A DNA stretch of 64,000 nucleotides from Selaginella moellendorffii (taxonomy: Eukaryota > Streptophyta > Lycopodiopsida > Selaginellales > Selaginellaceae), in the NCBI RefSeq assembly GCF_000143415.4, contig NW_003314263.1, positions 1,428,165-1,492,164 of the forward strand. The letters are read 5' to 3'. This document shows positions 33,849-44,817 of this stretch, in pieces. The position numbers were made by a program, and so were the translations under genes. A model generated the notes under the pieces. It did not search any database. It was not told the origin of the DNA and saw nothing but the letters and a program-made list of their open reading frames with translations. Numbering within the stretch: the stretch's first letter is position 1; the number at the start of each line of letters is the position of its first letter.

Positions 33849-34494
33849 ATTATTCTGATTGATTTTCATGATACTTTTAATTAGTATGATATTCTCATGC
33901 ATTAAAATTTGAAGGATAGGCATTTCATTTGCATCAATTGCATTGTGGTCTCATACTTCCAATTAGGCACTGCATGACCCTCAAAAACATTTATTATTAA
34001 CTGCATAAATACAACAATCACTTGACAAATGCACAATGAGCCATGGAGGAACCCTTTGGAATTTATAATCCAAATTAATATTATGGTTAATTATATTTCT
34101 CAAAGTTATTTATGACTCCACATAAAAACAATTTTGTTTGACACAAAAGTTCTTCATGCGTCTTTCACTTATGCAGTATATATAGTGTAGTTAGATGATC
34201 CACTGCAACAATATTGTTGGTATTTATAAATTTCTGTAGATTTCCTGATACTAAGAATCCAAAAATTGATTAAAAAACCTATGCTCACTTCGAGTTTGTA
34301 TATTGATAAATAAAATGTACAAATATTCTTATTATCATATATTACATATTCCTTTTTTAATTATACCTTATGACATACAAAAACAATATCAATTAAACAT
34401 ATATTCACATTCTTTATATTGTTTTGTATTATAATAATATTTTTTGAGGACTCCTTTTAAGGGTTTTTCGTTAGTATTGTCATCTTTATTATTG
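33849..34494. other. AT-rich sequence without recognised features
   Basis: About 650 bp of AT-rich DNA with no coding frame, tandem array or recognised repeat. It is probably decayed transposon sequence. Confidence 0.5.
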
Positions 34495-34760
34495 GATACA
34501 CTGAGCACGAGCACGGTCAACTTCCTCCAGGTGGACTCCGGAGGAGCTGGGAACAAGTAGGCGTTGGCCGTCTCCCAAACGTGAGGCTGGAAGAAGCCGA
34601 CTTGTCCCTGAGACTTGCGATGAAGAACTTATTCCAAAACGAGCTCCAAGCCGGACCTTAAAAGACTATAGCTACAATTGAGAACAGGTCATTTCTTGTA
34701 TGAGAAGTATGTATGATTGGATTTGGACACTGACAATGTGCCGCGTTTGATTTCATATGA
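34495..34760. pseudogene. Scrambled fragment of the BAHD gene 3' end with internal inversion
   Basis: 34502-34540 matches 32688-32725 directly. 34540-34590 is the reverse complement of 32755-32815 (GGAGCTGGGAACAAGTAGGC versus GCCTACTTGTTCCCAGCTCC). 34590-34760 returns to direct orientation and follows the gene's C-terminus and 3' flank (32815-32990). It cannot encode a protein. Confidence 0.82.
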
Positions 34761-34910
34761 ATGTTTTCTTACAATTTCCAGGAGTAATCCAAGGCACTGG
34801 TATCAGTGCCGTGTTATTCCGTCAGCTCAGCTCTCAAAAACATAAAGAAGAAGAGACAAACCTTTCCGAGATCGTTCGATCATCCGTAGCGAACGGATTT
34901 TCTGTGGTGG

Positions 34911-36460
34911 TCAGCTGGAAGGTGGTGCTGCTGGTGGGGGCTGCTTGGCGGATCTGAGCTCCAGGGGACCACCAAGCTCAGCTTTGAGATCAAACATCCT
35001 CTTTAGAGCGTGCATGTTTTCCAGTGTCTCGTTCACCGTCCTGGCCTCACTGCCATCGCTTCTCAAGTTTTGCATGGGCCCGTGGAGCAGCTTGTTGACG
35101 ATTCCCCCGCTGAGGTCCTCGATGAGCTTCCTGTTCTTCTTGGACAACTCGTCGCCTCCCATCTTCGCCAGGCACTTCTCCAGCTTGCTGGTCCGGATCC
35201 TCTCCGCGTAAGCTCCCTCCACGCCTCGAAGCTCCGGAGCTCCTCCTCGATAATGGTCTGGGCCTTCATGGCCTTCCTCCTCCTCTCTTCCTGGTTGGCG
35301 GTCACCACCTCTTTCAAGTCGTCCACATTGTAGAGCCTGACTCCGGGGACCTCAGCAACACAGGCTGCAACGTTCGAGGGACCGAGATATCGATGAAGAA
35401 CCTGGTTCCCAAAGGAGCAGCCGGGATCTTCTCAGCGTCACCTTTGTAGAAGAGTGGCTGGTCTGACGCTGTGCTCGTGAAGACAACGTCGGCCTCCCCG
35501 GCACATCTCATCATCTCGTCCAGAGACTGGTATTCGACCGTGGAGTCTGGAAACTCGGCCTGGAGCTCGCTCACGTGCTGCTGCGTCCTGTCGACCACCA
35601 CCATCTTGGTGCAGCCTTTGGAGATGAGGTGCTTGACGAGCAGCTTGGACATCTTCCCGGCACCGACGATCACGACTTGAGCCGCGGAGAGCCCTCCATA
35701 GCTCGCAACTTTCATCGCTGTTAGCTCCACCACCGCAGAGCTCACCGACACCGCCCTGGCCGCAATGCTCGTCTCCGTCCGGACTCTCTTGCCAGCCGTG
35801 ATCACCTGCTTGAAGAGCCCATTCAAGTTCCTGCCGAATCCGTTGGCACCCTGCCCGACCTTGAACACCTGCTTGACTTGCGCGAGAATCTGCCCCTCGC
35901 CCAGCACACACCTTGAACAAATGCTGTGTCGCGTCTCGGTCGCGTAGTATGAACAAATGCTGCCGGTGTTCTTCCAGAGGAACTCCACTAGTCTACCAAT
36001 ACAAAAGGAAGTTTTTAAGACTCTAGCACCAAGAACTTGAGAGCTCACCTCCTTAACACCACGAGAGAGCCACCACGTAAATCTCCATGCGATTACACGT
36101 ACTTAGAACCGCCGCCTCCTCTATATGGTTGTGAGCAACGAGCTTGCCGATTGCGCGTGGCCATTCCGCCTCTGGAACGGCCAACTTCTAACGTAGCTCC
36201 ACCAAAGCTGTGTGGACGCTCAATCCTCTTCTCGCTAGTATATCCTGCCAAGAACACAATCCAATCCAATCTTATCAGCTCAATCCAATCGACCCATGGA
36301 AGAACGAGAAAAAAAAAAGGAAAGCTAAACTTACTGTCGGTGCCGGCATTTCGGAGCTGTTCTAGAGCTGCCAAGCTCGCAGCCTTGGCCCTGTGACTGG
36401 GAGGAAGACGAGCGTCTCCTCCTCCTCCACCAATGGAGCAAGCTCTCACGAGCACAGCCT
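34911..36460 (-). pseudogene. HEMA: Glutamyl-tRNA reductase (HEMA) pseudogene
   Basis: The minus strand carries, in order, a Gly-rich transit-like exon (36455 to about 36330), the catalytic region GLSVHTALVELR with the active-site Cys in [11 protein letters not shown] (36215-36075), [18 protein letters not shown], the NADPH-binding [40 protein letters not shown] and the C-terminal [20 protein letters not shown] reduces Glu-tRNA to glutamate-1-semialdehyde in plastids, the first committed step to chlorophyll and haem. This copy is dead: TAG replaces the conserved Glu codon of VE(L/M)REKLA at 36190-36188; the AGLDSLV segment before GEGQ is deleted with a shift (near 35910); a one-base loss follows SVPR (near 35375); about a dozen residues between FEAWR and YAERIR are lost with a shift (near 35215); and no start ATG is seen. 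The rest is well conserved, so the loss is fairly recent. Confidence 0.88.
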
Positions 36461-36479
36461 TCCTGGGAAATCTACCAAA

Positions 36480-36890
36480 ATCTCGATGGATGCAGTCAAT
36501 CCTTGCGACCTACACAATTCTGGAGCTGCTGGAGCTGCTGCAAACCTCCGTTATCAAGCCAATAAGAGCACAGGCCAATTGCACCTGTGGCAGCCATTGG
36601 TGACAGGATCTTCGGCATGGAGATGTTTAAGATCTTCGGGCAAGTGCTGGATTTCGTGACAGTGTGCCAGTTTGGAAGAGTTCTAGATGTGGTGACCAGG
36701 TATCTTTCTCTCTTTTTCTTTTTATCCGTTTTGGCAATGAATGCAAGGGCATTTTGCGCTCCTCCAGGTCGGTAGCTGCATTGTTCGAGCAAGAGGGCTG
36801 TAGAAAGATCAGGGATCAAGCAGCCAAAGAAAAGGTTATACTTCTCAAGATCGTCTCCTAGGATCGCCAGGAGCTTTTCAGGAAGCAATG
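36480..36890 (+). other. Unrecognised possible exons
   Basis: Plus-strand reading gives a hydrophobic stretch (IGDRIFGMEMFKIFGQVLD, near 36590-36650) ending at a plausible donor (CAG/GTATCT at about 36700). A second stretch follows after an acceptor near 36768 (SVAALFEQEGCRKI). Frames on the 5' side are broken. I do not recognise the product; it may be a decayed gene. Confidence 0.25.
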
Positions 36891-37225
36891 CGGAGAGCCC
36901 ATCATCAAGAAATCCTTTGAGAAGAGGGAACTTTTGCTAGGAAACCATTTGAACTGGAGAACACACACAGCTGCGGTTATGATTTTTCTTGCAACTCCTG
37001 CACTTGCAGCCAATGCTCTCAAGACATGCTCCTGTCTTCTGAAAGAATGCTAGTAATTTTATTCTCTTTTTGTCCTTCAAGAAAGATGAGGTTTTTTTTT
37101 TCCTCTAGATTGGAGCTCATTGCAGATCCTTCATGCTTGCAAACTTGTAACAATTGACTTGATGAGACCAAGTGCTAGGTAAGTCTCGAAATTTTATGTA
37201 AAACTTCTTTTGGATTGATCAATCA

Positions 37226-37489
37226 TTGCGATTCAAGAATACTTTCAAGTCAAATGTGAAGACATTTTTTAACAACGTGGTGGATGAATTCAACAATTGC
37301 ATAATGAGCTGCAAAAGCTGCATCCCACAAAAGAAAGATGAGGGGTATTTCCCAATCCTGTGCGGTGCAAGCAAGCAAGTTGGGATCACATGTCCAAGCA
37401 GAGAATGGGGTGCTGATGGAGGGAGTGTTGATGTTTGCTGTGTTGGGAGGCAGCCAAACTACATGGGGCAAGAGAGGAAGGCATTGTGA
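37226..37489 (+). other. Cysteine-rich open stretch, unrecognised
   Basis: An 87-codon frame without an ATG start has Cys spaced as CxxC and CC-type groups (MSCKSCIPQ, ILCGASKQ, ITCPSRE, VDVCCVG). An acceptor may lie at its left end, so it could be the last exon of a secreted Cys-rich protein gene or of a receptor ectodomain. No family was assigned. Confidence 0.3.
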
Positions 37490-37499
37490 CAAGTGTTGC

Positions 37500-38539
37500 A
37501 TGTAAAGTGTTAACCATGATTGCACTTATCATCTATCTTGTTGCGAAAAAAAGCAATTTCAAGTTTTGCATATGCCCAATGACATGACAAAAATTAAGTA
37601 GGGCTTTGGGCCAACAACTGTGATTAACCCAAAGTTAATCAATTGCTTCATTCAAGATTTGTCTCTTCAATGGCAGTGGCAGCAAGCGATCCTAATGTAG
37701 GGTCTCAAGACCATATAGACTACAATTACCAGTCATCACTAGATGATGTCTTGCAGTAGCAGCAACAAGTTCTAGGTGATGTAAACATGGGTGGAGAGAG
37801 CAATGAACCAGGTTTGTGTTTATTTTGATAAGGTAGAATCTAATCACTTTCTTTTCTAGGATTTGAGCATTTCTTGAAGTAATGGGTTTGTAACGGGATT
37901 TTTTAGATAAGCGCAAATTATATAGCATCCTAGATCCTAGTGTTTGGAATATAATTGCTTCCTCTGAGGAAACAAAATATGCATGTATTTATATTGTAGA
38001 TTTACAGTTTCATTCGGGTGGTGAGCCACTTCTTATCTATGTATTATCTCAGTACGGTAGGTATGATTTCCAATATGAGGTCCACTCAACAAATATAACA
38101 TTAACATCGAGGTTTTTTAATATCAATTTCACTGACAACTACAATATACACCATGTAACAGCTTCGATGGCAGCCAATGCTACTGATAAATACAGCCACC
38201 TTTTTAAGCCATCTATTGGCTGTGTATTCAACACTACAAGGTTAGAGCTAAGAATCTGAAATATCATTTGGGACTCCATTGTCTCTCAGTAGATAATTTT
38301 TATGGCCACACATATTCAAGCATGGCTAGAGAAGGCTCCTCCAGTGTTTAGCTTTGTTAAGTTATCAAACATTGTTCCACTAAGTTAGTTTGTAAAGGAT
38401 ATTTTGCTTATACTTCTGCAATAGTTGTTGTGGCAATCATTAGTGTGGATCAAATGCCTAACACTACATACATCATATTCATTGTTGATGATCTTGAAGC
38501 TAAAAACACTTATAAGATATTTATAATATTCTAACTGGA
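37500..38539. other. Decayed transposon-like sequence before the second Helitron relic
   Basis: AT-rich, with short broken frames on the plus strand around 37920-38260 (for example YACIYIVDLQFHSGGEPLL). It may be the upstream part of the same Helitron protein, but no Rep motif could be confirmed. Confidence 0.35.
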
Positions 38540-39019
38540 TTTTTTGGGTAAACTTCAAAAGCAAGTGCATGTGCTAGGTGATATGGACCATGTCTATCAT
38601 GAGCTCAAATTGTCATGGTTTGATAGGGATATGCTATGTCATATTTTCTACCATCTCCAAAGAACTAAAGATAAAAATGTGTTAAAGATTGCACCCTCAA
38701 TTATTGTTTTGAAAATTCCTCACAATACGTCTTGGGACCATATACAAAAGCAACTACACTCTATCTCATCCATATATGGAAACAACTTCTTTAGGATATG
38801 TCTTTCTTGATGTTTACCAGTTGTTCATAATACATGTTTTGTCAATAGATGCATGTCCACTTCATCCTTGAAAACCTTCAAGCAATCTCTATTTCAGTTT
38901 AATGATGAATAACAAATTATATTTAATGATATCCTTAGCATAATTAACAACCCAATCGAGCAAAATTGATATATTTTCATCGATGGTCCTAGTGGTACTA
39001 GTAAAATTTTTCTCACACT

Positions 39020-39072
<53 letters not shown>

Positions 39073-40365
39073 CAACTTTTAAACAAAAATGTAATTAGTA
39101 TGGTCTGGATAGATATTACAAGCATTTTATTGCATAATGGTCAGCTTTTGCTATTATAGATAATAGTGAAGCAAGCCAAAAAATTAAAAATGCAGATGTA
39201 TTAATATGGGATGAAATTAGTATAGTTCACACACATGCATTTTTTGCCATTAATTTAGCATTACAAAAATGAATTACCTTTTGGAGGAATTGTTATTATT
39301 ACAAGTGGTGACTTTAGATAAACACTATTGATTATTCCACACTATTGATTATTTGATTATTTCAAATTCAGTAAAAATAAATAGGTTATAGAAATTTTTT
39401 ATAACACTTTTACTAAAAAGGAATATGAGACTAATTGAAAACAACTCTTTATTGGCTGATTGGCTTCTTTGGATTGAAAATGGTAATAATTATATAAATT
39501 TACCCAATTTGCCTTCAAAATCTATTATATTACCTTACACATAGATAATAATGTCCTCTATTGTTATTTCAAACCCCTATGTTGCATTTAATAAAGTTAT
39601 ACTTACCCCACTTAATGATGATATTTTTCCCATTAATAATGTTATATTCTCTTCCTTACCTAGTGACATACATATTTATGAAAGTGTTGACTTTGTTGAT
39701 ATTGAACACGTAGAAGATTTTTCAATTGAATTCCTAAATTCCTTTCTAGTCTTCCACCACATAAACTCTTACTTAAAGAAGGTATTATCCTTATTTTATT
39801 AAGGAATATATGTCCATCAACTAGACTATGTAATGGTACACACCTCATACTTAAACATTCCTTACCAACAATTCTAGATTGTGAAATTATATTAGGCCAA
39901 TTCAAAGGTACATAAGCTTTTATCCCTTGAATCACTTTAGAAATTCCATTTAAAATGTCTAGAAGACAATTTCTAATGCATTTAGGGTATTGCTTTACAA
40001 TCTCTAAATGTCAAGGCCAAACATTTGACCAAGTTGGAATATATTTGCCACATCCAGTTTTCAGCTATAACCAACTTTATATGGCTTTTATCAAGATGCA
40101 AATCACTAGCAGAACTAGGCATTAAAGTAAAAAACACATCATTCCAAAAGATAGTTATTCCCTTAAGTCCTTCTACTTTCACCATCAACACAATATATAA
40201 GGAGGTTTTATATTAAATCCTCCATGCATTGTTTGTAGCACTGAAACAAATTCTTAATATAAGTTTAATGAATAAATAAAAAAAGCCTTGAAAAGTTTGT
40301 ATTATAACTACAACATTCAAAACAGTATTTACTAATAGGACAGCATATGCTGGGCTAAGTGCTAG
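38540..40365 (+). mobile_element. Second Helitron relic with Pif1-type helicase fragments, 3' end at 40365
   Basis: Plus-strand order: a stretch with LGDMDHVYHELKLSWFDRD (38570 on), FNDE and the P-loop-like IFIDGPSGTSK (near 38970-39005), a TA-repeat expansion, LIWDEISIVHTHAF (near 39200), and VEDFSIEFLNSFLVFHH (39711-39760), corresponding to the EFLNSxTPSxLPPHK signature. Stops and shifts are frequent. The end GCATATGCTGGGCTAAGTGCTAG (40343-40365), followed by T, matches the end of the 15110 copy; similarity stops there. Confidence 0.78.
39021..39071. repeat. TA microsatellite
   Basis: About 25 TA units inserted between the P-loop and Walker B parts of the Helitron helicase relic. Confidence 0.95.
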
Positions 40366-40430
40366 TTATCCATCTATTTATCTATAAATACAAATGTATA
40401 TAAAAATAATATTAAATTTAATAATAATTT

Positions 40431-40687
40431 ACTGCGCATTGCATGCAGCAATGCTTGGGTTGCTTAATAGTAACATCATTTTTATCTAGTATTTTAGAAA
40501 TCTAATTGATCAATAATTGTAAACATGTTTATAATTTATAAATCAAGATTAAGCTTATTGCATATCAACCATTAGAATAAATAAGAATATACTAGAAAGT
40601 GTTTAGGATAGTTTATAAATTATAACTAACAGATATAGCATGATAAATTATTCAAGCATATTCTAGGTTTTGCTTAAGCAAACCAAA
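40431..40687 (+). repeat. MITE-like repeat, copy 2
   Basis: A hairpin-forming GCGCATTGCATGCAGCAATG is followed by TGGGTTGCTTAA (about 40456-40467). The end TGCTTAAGCAAACCA lies at 40671-40685. The interior shares TTATTGCATATCAACCATTAGA with the copy at 58958-59287. Non-coding. Confidence 0.65.
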
Positions 40688-40932
40688 AAATAAATTTTAT
40701 AATGTTCACATTTTCTTTAGTTCTTTTTCTCTTTGGATTAAGAAGTAAATTAATTATTCTTCATTTGATGAAGTTGACACTAATGAATAAAAAATCTATC
40801 ACCAAGCAATCCACTATTTTTATATACAAGATCAATAGCTATGCTGTGTCTAACAGGAGCAAATACCCATCCTATAACCAAAACAACAAAAACCAGTAAG
40901 AAGAGAAACAAAGTTCTCAGGATTCAAACAAC

Positions 40933-41452
40933 TCACATATCAGCAGCGCTAAGCGCAATTTGATCTCCAGATCCTGCAAATCAAGAGGGAAAACTCAATG
41001 TCTCGAAAGAAAACAAAAAATCAATGTAAGAGGTGATGTCAACATATTGCAGAAGAGAGAGAGACAGAGAGCACACCCCATGGGCTGAATCGTGGCGTGG
41101 CGAGAGAGGAACAAACCTACCTGGGGAAGAGGAAACGGTAATTTCAGCCTTGCGCTTGGTAACCAGCGTGATCTTCTTGGTAACCGGCCGATCTTGCCTC
41201 CCATTACCAGACGCCTCCACTCTGATCCTCCTCAGCGGATCATCTGGCGGATGATCAAACATCACACATTGCGAACCAAGAACAAGAAAAACAAAATCCC
41301 CAAAACTTCACGCTCGCGCGTCCGCCCAAAGCCCTACCATTGACGAAGACGCCATCGGTGTCGAGCTCCATCACCGCCCTGTGCCGATCTGCAGCGTTGC
41401 TGCTACTCCTCGCACATCCATCGTCCTCCCAAATGCGCCTCCAACTCCCCAT
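40933..41452 (-). CDS. Small spliced gene of unknown function
   Basis: From the ATG at 41452: exon 1 41452-41338 (starts MGSWRRIWEDDG), exon 2 41243-41121, exon 3 40973-40933. Introns of 94 and 147 bp have GT-AG ends, and the joined frame has 92 residues ending ALSAADM. The exon 3 end also carries a strong donor (GTGAGT at 40936), so a further exon near 40871 is possible. The protein is basic in the middle (VTKKITLVTKRKAE) and not recognised. Codon use and GC content resemble host genes. The same exons are not seen elsewhere in the window. It could be the 5' part of a longer gene. Confidence 0.45.
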
Positions 41453-41640
41453 CTCTCTCTCTCTCTCTCTCTCTTCTATTTCTTCCCTCTTCTTCGCGAA
41501 TCGAAATGTTACGACGCTGTTTTATCGCCCAGTTAGGTCACAATCATCGAACGACACGTAAGCGCTGTAAGCTTTGGACACCTGGCGCGATCTCGTTTGA
41601 TTTTCTCCTTTTTAAATTTTCTAGGGTTCTTTACGAACTC

Positions 41641-43098
41641 CATGGACAATATCTTCCAGCCGCATTCTCAGGCCTTCAAACAGCGGCATCATCGTCAGGG
41701 GCGTGGCCGACGATTTCGATCAGAATGCGATGAAGACCAAGGCTCCAGGCAAGGCGAGGGAAGATGGAGAGGCCACAAAGGCGGGCAAGGAGAAGGAGGA
41801 CAAGGAGGAGGTGAGTGAATTGGATCTACTGGATTTGCAATTCGCGAAAATCGAGACTACAACAAGAACAACAATAGCAAGCCGGAGTCCCTGGAGCCAA
41901 TCGTCCAGGAGATCCCGCTCCTACCGCCCTTTGGATCTGACGAGGAGCTCATGGAGTACGTGACAGCGGTCATGAAAGAAACGCCGTGGCGGCAGCTCTA
42001 CACCAAGCTCGCAGTTCTAGTCAAGGCTCACCACGTCCCAGAGATCATCAAACGAGCCAGGGATTCGCCAGTGGTGTTTAGTTTCTTCATGTGGGTGAGA
42101 GCCAGGTGACACATCCGTCTGGATTCCTCCATGTTTTACGCTGCTCTTCGAGGTTCTAAGCTCCACCGACAAGCCGGAGGAGATGCTCGACCAGATGCCA
42201 AAGTGGATTCCCCATTGTTGTGACGGTGATGCATGCTTACAGGAGGCTGGACAGGGCCGGGGACGCTCTCAAGCTCTTCTTGAAGATGGAGGAGCTCGGG
42301 GTGAAGTATCCGAAGACCTTGACTTTCAACTGTATGTGCGACTTACAGTTTGATATGGTACACAAGAGGATGACGATGATGAGGAAGATGAACGCTCTCA
42401 TGTACGAGATTCTCATCGCCAAGATCTGCCGGGCGAGCAGGCTTGCTCGCTCTTCCGGGAGATGATCAAATCCGGCTATGCTTCTCCCGCGGACTGTCTG
42501 CCGGTGGTGGAGAGCAGCTACAAGAAGTGCAAGATCGAGATGGTGTGGAGCTTCATCAAGGAGCTTCCCAAGCTTCCGGACTGCGATTTCGACGAGAAGA
42601 TCATATACTCTCTCGTCAAGAGACTTATGATCTGGCTAGGAAGCTGTTTCAATTGGTGATGAGCACGGGGAAGAAGTTGCCAGCGGATACTTACAACCTT
42701 TTCATCCTCAAGCTGCGCACGACTGACGGCAGCGAGCAGACCTTTGATCTCATGAAGCAGAACGGATGGCGTTCCAGACACGCGCAGCTCGCTGGTGCGA
42801 GCGGGATCGATCGGCGAGGCCTATCAGCTCTCTGTGGAGATGATGGACAAAGGCTACCAGGCTATCACTTACATAATCGTGCAGATCCTCAACAGGGACG
42901 GGAAGATGAACGCGAGCACCGTCACGGAAGCCATGACGAAGCTCAAGGAGAAGGGAAAGTTTGAGGGAGCAGGGACGTGCCTCGACAAGCTTTCGTAGCA
43001 AAAACTTTTGCCGTCTGGGAAAGGCAAGGGATCGAAGGGAAGGTTCTGGTGAAAGTCTTCCAAAAGGATGGATGGAGGCTGGAAGATCTCTACATGTT
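41641..43098 (+). pseudogene. P-type PPR pseudogene, copy of 48769-50715
   Basis: Nearly identical in blocks to the intact PPR gene, but the N-terminal start is lost and at least 500 bp of central PPR repeats are missing (a jump from near 49690 to near 50010 at about 42425). Many small deletions shift the frame (near 42108, 42140, 42195, 42620 and 42770). The longest surviving matching frame covers about 85 residues. Confidence 0.9.
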
Positions 43099-43357
43099 TC
43101 GTTCTACTCGCAAAAGCTTGAGTTTTTCGTTTCACTGCGCTCTCGATTTGATAGTTCTGTTTTGTTTTGTGCAGTAGCTTTGAGAGAACTTTTCACTGCT
43201 GTGAGTGATCTGAAGCATTGATTTGTGGAGAGAGAAGTTTGGAGAGCGGTGTGTGGAATATCTCCCACACGACGACAATAATGCAGGTATGGGATAATAT
43301 TCTCTCGAAAGTGCGGCTGCCTCCACTGTCGCTGGCGGCTGCGCAAAGCGGCCACGC

Positions 43358-43368
43358 TATATATAAAG
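43358..43368 (+). promoter_or_regulatory. TATA box of the dormancy/auxin-like gene, copy 1
   Basis: TATATATAAAG, 210 bp before the ATG at 43578. The same position in copy 2 holds TATCTATAAAG (50985-50995), and the surrounding promoter is conserved between copies. Confidence 0.6.
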
Positions 43369-43577
43369 TCGTGGAGCCAGGTGATAACTCGCCACTCTCA
43401 TTTTCAGAGCTCTCAGTGCTATTTGATTCCTTCCAGCTTGACATCTTTCTTGCAGACCGCTTTCAATCGATCGTCTCTGTTCCCCAGCCTCGAGAAAAGT
43501 CCACTTTGCTGTTCCAGTGCTTCTCTAGCTCGTCCGTCTTTGAAAGATCAAGCTTTGGCCGATCTGGTTGATCCGAG

Positions 43578-43811
43578 ATGGGATTTCTGGCAAGGTTGTG
43601 GGACGATGTTGTTTCTGGGCATGATCCTGGGATGAATCTGCGGGATCCAAAGCTTGAAGGATCATCGCAAGGAGCTCCTTTCGCCCAACGAGAGAAAGAC
43701 AAGTCAGGGAATACGAGTGATCGAGAACGAAGAACCGGAGATCCTAGCATTACAAGACAATTATCTCCCAGTGTCTCGGATTGGCTCGTTCTCAGCATTC
43801 TAGACAGATAA
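43578..43811 (+). CDS. Dormancy/auxin-associated-like small protein, copy 1
   Basis: Seventy-seven residues from the ATG at 43578. The N-terminus MGFLARLWDDVV and the C-terminus SVSDWLVLSILDR fit the conserved ends of the plant dormancy/auxin-associated (DRM1/ARP) family, with a variable, charged, Ser-rich middle. The family is small, intrinsically disordered and of unclear biochemical role; transcripts rise in dormant or growth-arrested tissue. The frame is intact, although the neighbouring PPR copy is dead. It is shorter than angiosperm members (about 110-120). A TATA box lies 210 bp upstream. It differs from copy 2 at about a fifth of residues plus a one-residue gap. Confidence 0.6.
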   Translation: MGFLARLWDDVVSGHDPGMNLRDPKLEGSSQGAPFAQREKDKSGNTSDRERRTGDPSITRQLSPSVSDWLVLSILDR

Positions 43812-44210
43812 AAACAAGAAAGCTTCTCAAAGTTTGCTCTTTGCAAAGAAAGATCTTTGTCTTGTGAAAGTCCTGCTCTTCGCAAAATCTACGTGATCTA
43901 AGCTTGAAAAGAAAAATTTTCTAAACTGAAGTTCTGATTGGTGGATCCAAACTTTCGATTCGATCTTGGATCTAATGATTTTGTTCCGCCAGGAAATTTC
44001 AACCATCAGTAGCGGAAGTTCTTTATATTCATCGCCACCATCTCAGAGAACATCGTTTGGTCTTTCACATTCTCTCCAGTGTTCTTACTTACCTTGATCT
44101 CTTTCTTTCAGCGACCTGTGAATCCAGACAGCGAACGCTTTGAATTGGACTGGATTCATGAAAGTCGCCGAGAATTGAATTGAATGCCAGCGCCCTCGAG
44201 AATTCCTTCT

Positions 44211-44483
44211 CTACACTGCCATGGCGATGGATCCCTCCTCCTGGAAGTGGAGGAGCAAGAGCATGGCTTCCCTCTCCAGACGAAGCCCAAGGTAGAGGAT
44301 CATCAAAACGTAGGCCAAGATCGCGAGAGCTCCCAAGGGCCCGAGCGCCGCACGGTACAAGCTCGCAGCGCTGGAATCCATCACGGCTGTGGAGACGAAA
44401 TAGCCGCCAGCAAATGCGACGCAAATGCCAATCGCCCACGCCACTAATCTCATCATCAACACACAAAGGAAGAAACAACGCAT
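44211..44483 (-). CDS. Small membrane protein, copy 1
   Basis: A 90-residue frame from the ATG at 44483 has two hydrophobic segments (about residues 3-35 and 43-68) separated by STAVMDSSAASLYRAALGP, which is shared with copy 2. In copy 2 a short first exon and an acceptor lead into this region. Here the first exon (44536-44516) survives but no acceptor joins it in frame, so either the internal ATG is used or the copy is decaying. No family was recognised. Confidence 0.45.
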   Translation of the reverse strand: MRCFFLCVLMMRLVAWAIGICVAFAGGYFVSTAVMDSSAASLYRAALGPLGALAILAYVLMILYLGLRLEREAMLLLLHFQEEGSIAMAV

Positions 44484-44817
44484 CGATGGATAGAAAAGGA
44501 ATCGCGAGGACCTACAGTGGTTCCTGAGCCCTCCATCGCCGCAAGAGCCACAAAGTTCTCCGCGAGAGAATGGATGGAACAGGACATCTTATATGATTCT
44601 TATCATATAAGTCCCATCTTATATGATTCCCCTCCACTACGAGGACGTGATGGGCATCCTGGAAAGGAAGAGAAGATCGCGAGATTCACAAAACGAAATA
44701 AGGCATTGTTTTGGATCTATGGTGAGGGCTCCAGATCTGCGTTGGAGAGAGGAATTCCAAGGCAGAGAGAAAGGAAAGGAACCAAGCACCACACTCATAC
44801 ATACAATGCGGGTTATC

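Larger units (their letters stand above)
41578..44817 (+). repeat. Host-gene block duplication, decayed copy
   Basis: This 3.2-kb block matches 48557-52318 in the same orientation: PPR gene, TATA region, dormancy/auxin-like gene and small membrane gene. It lacks the tRNA-Ile segment and several PPR stretches. It was probably produced by segmental duplication, with about 3.7 kb between the copies. Confidence 0.9.

Noticed and set aside
35438-35956. A 172-codon minus-strand frame inside the HEMA region
   Set aside because: Only its first dozen residues (DATQHLFKV) belong to HEMA; the rest is the wrong frame after a deletion, and its start is not ATG.
39021-39071. TA repeat as a possible CRISPR or origin-like array
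   Set aside because: It is a simple dinucleotide run in a eukaryotic transposon relic; no spacers and no CRISPR features exist in the window.
43286-43400. Conserved open frame starting MQVWDNILSKVRLPP in both duplicates (also 50908 on)
   Set aside because: It runs through a TATA box (43358-43368 and 50985-50995) just upstream of the dormancy/auxin-like gene and shifts or ends at different points in the two copies; promoter and 5' UTR is the better reading.
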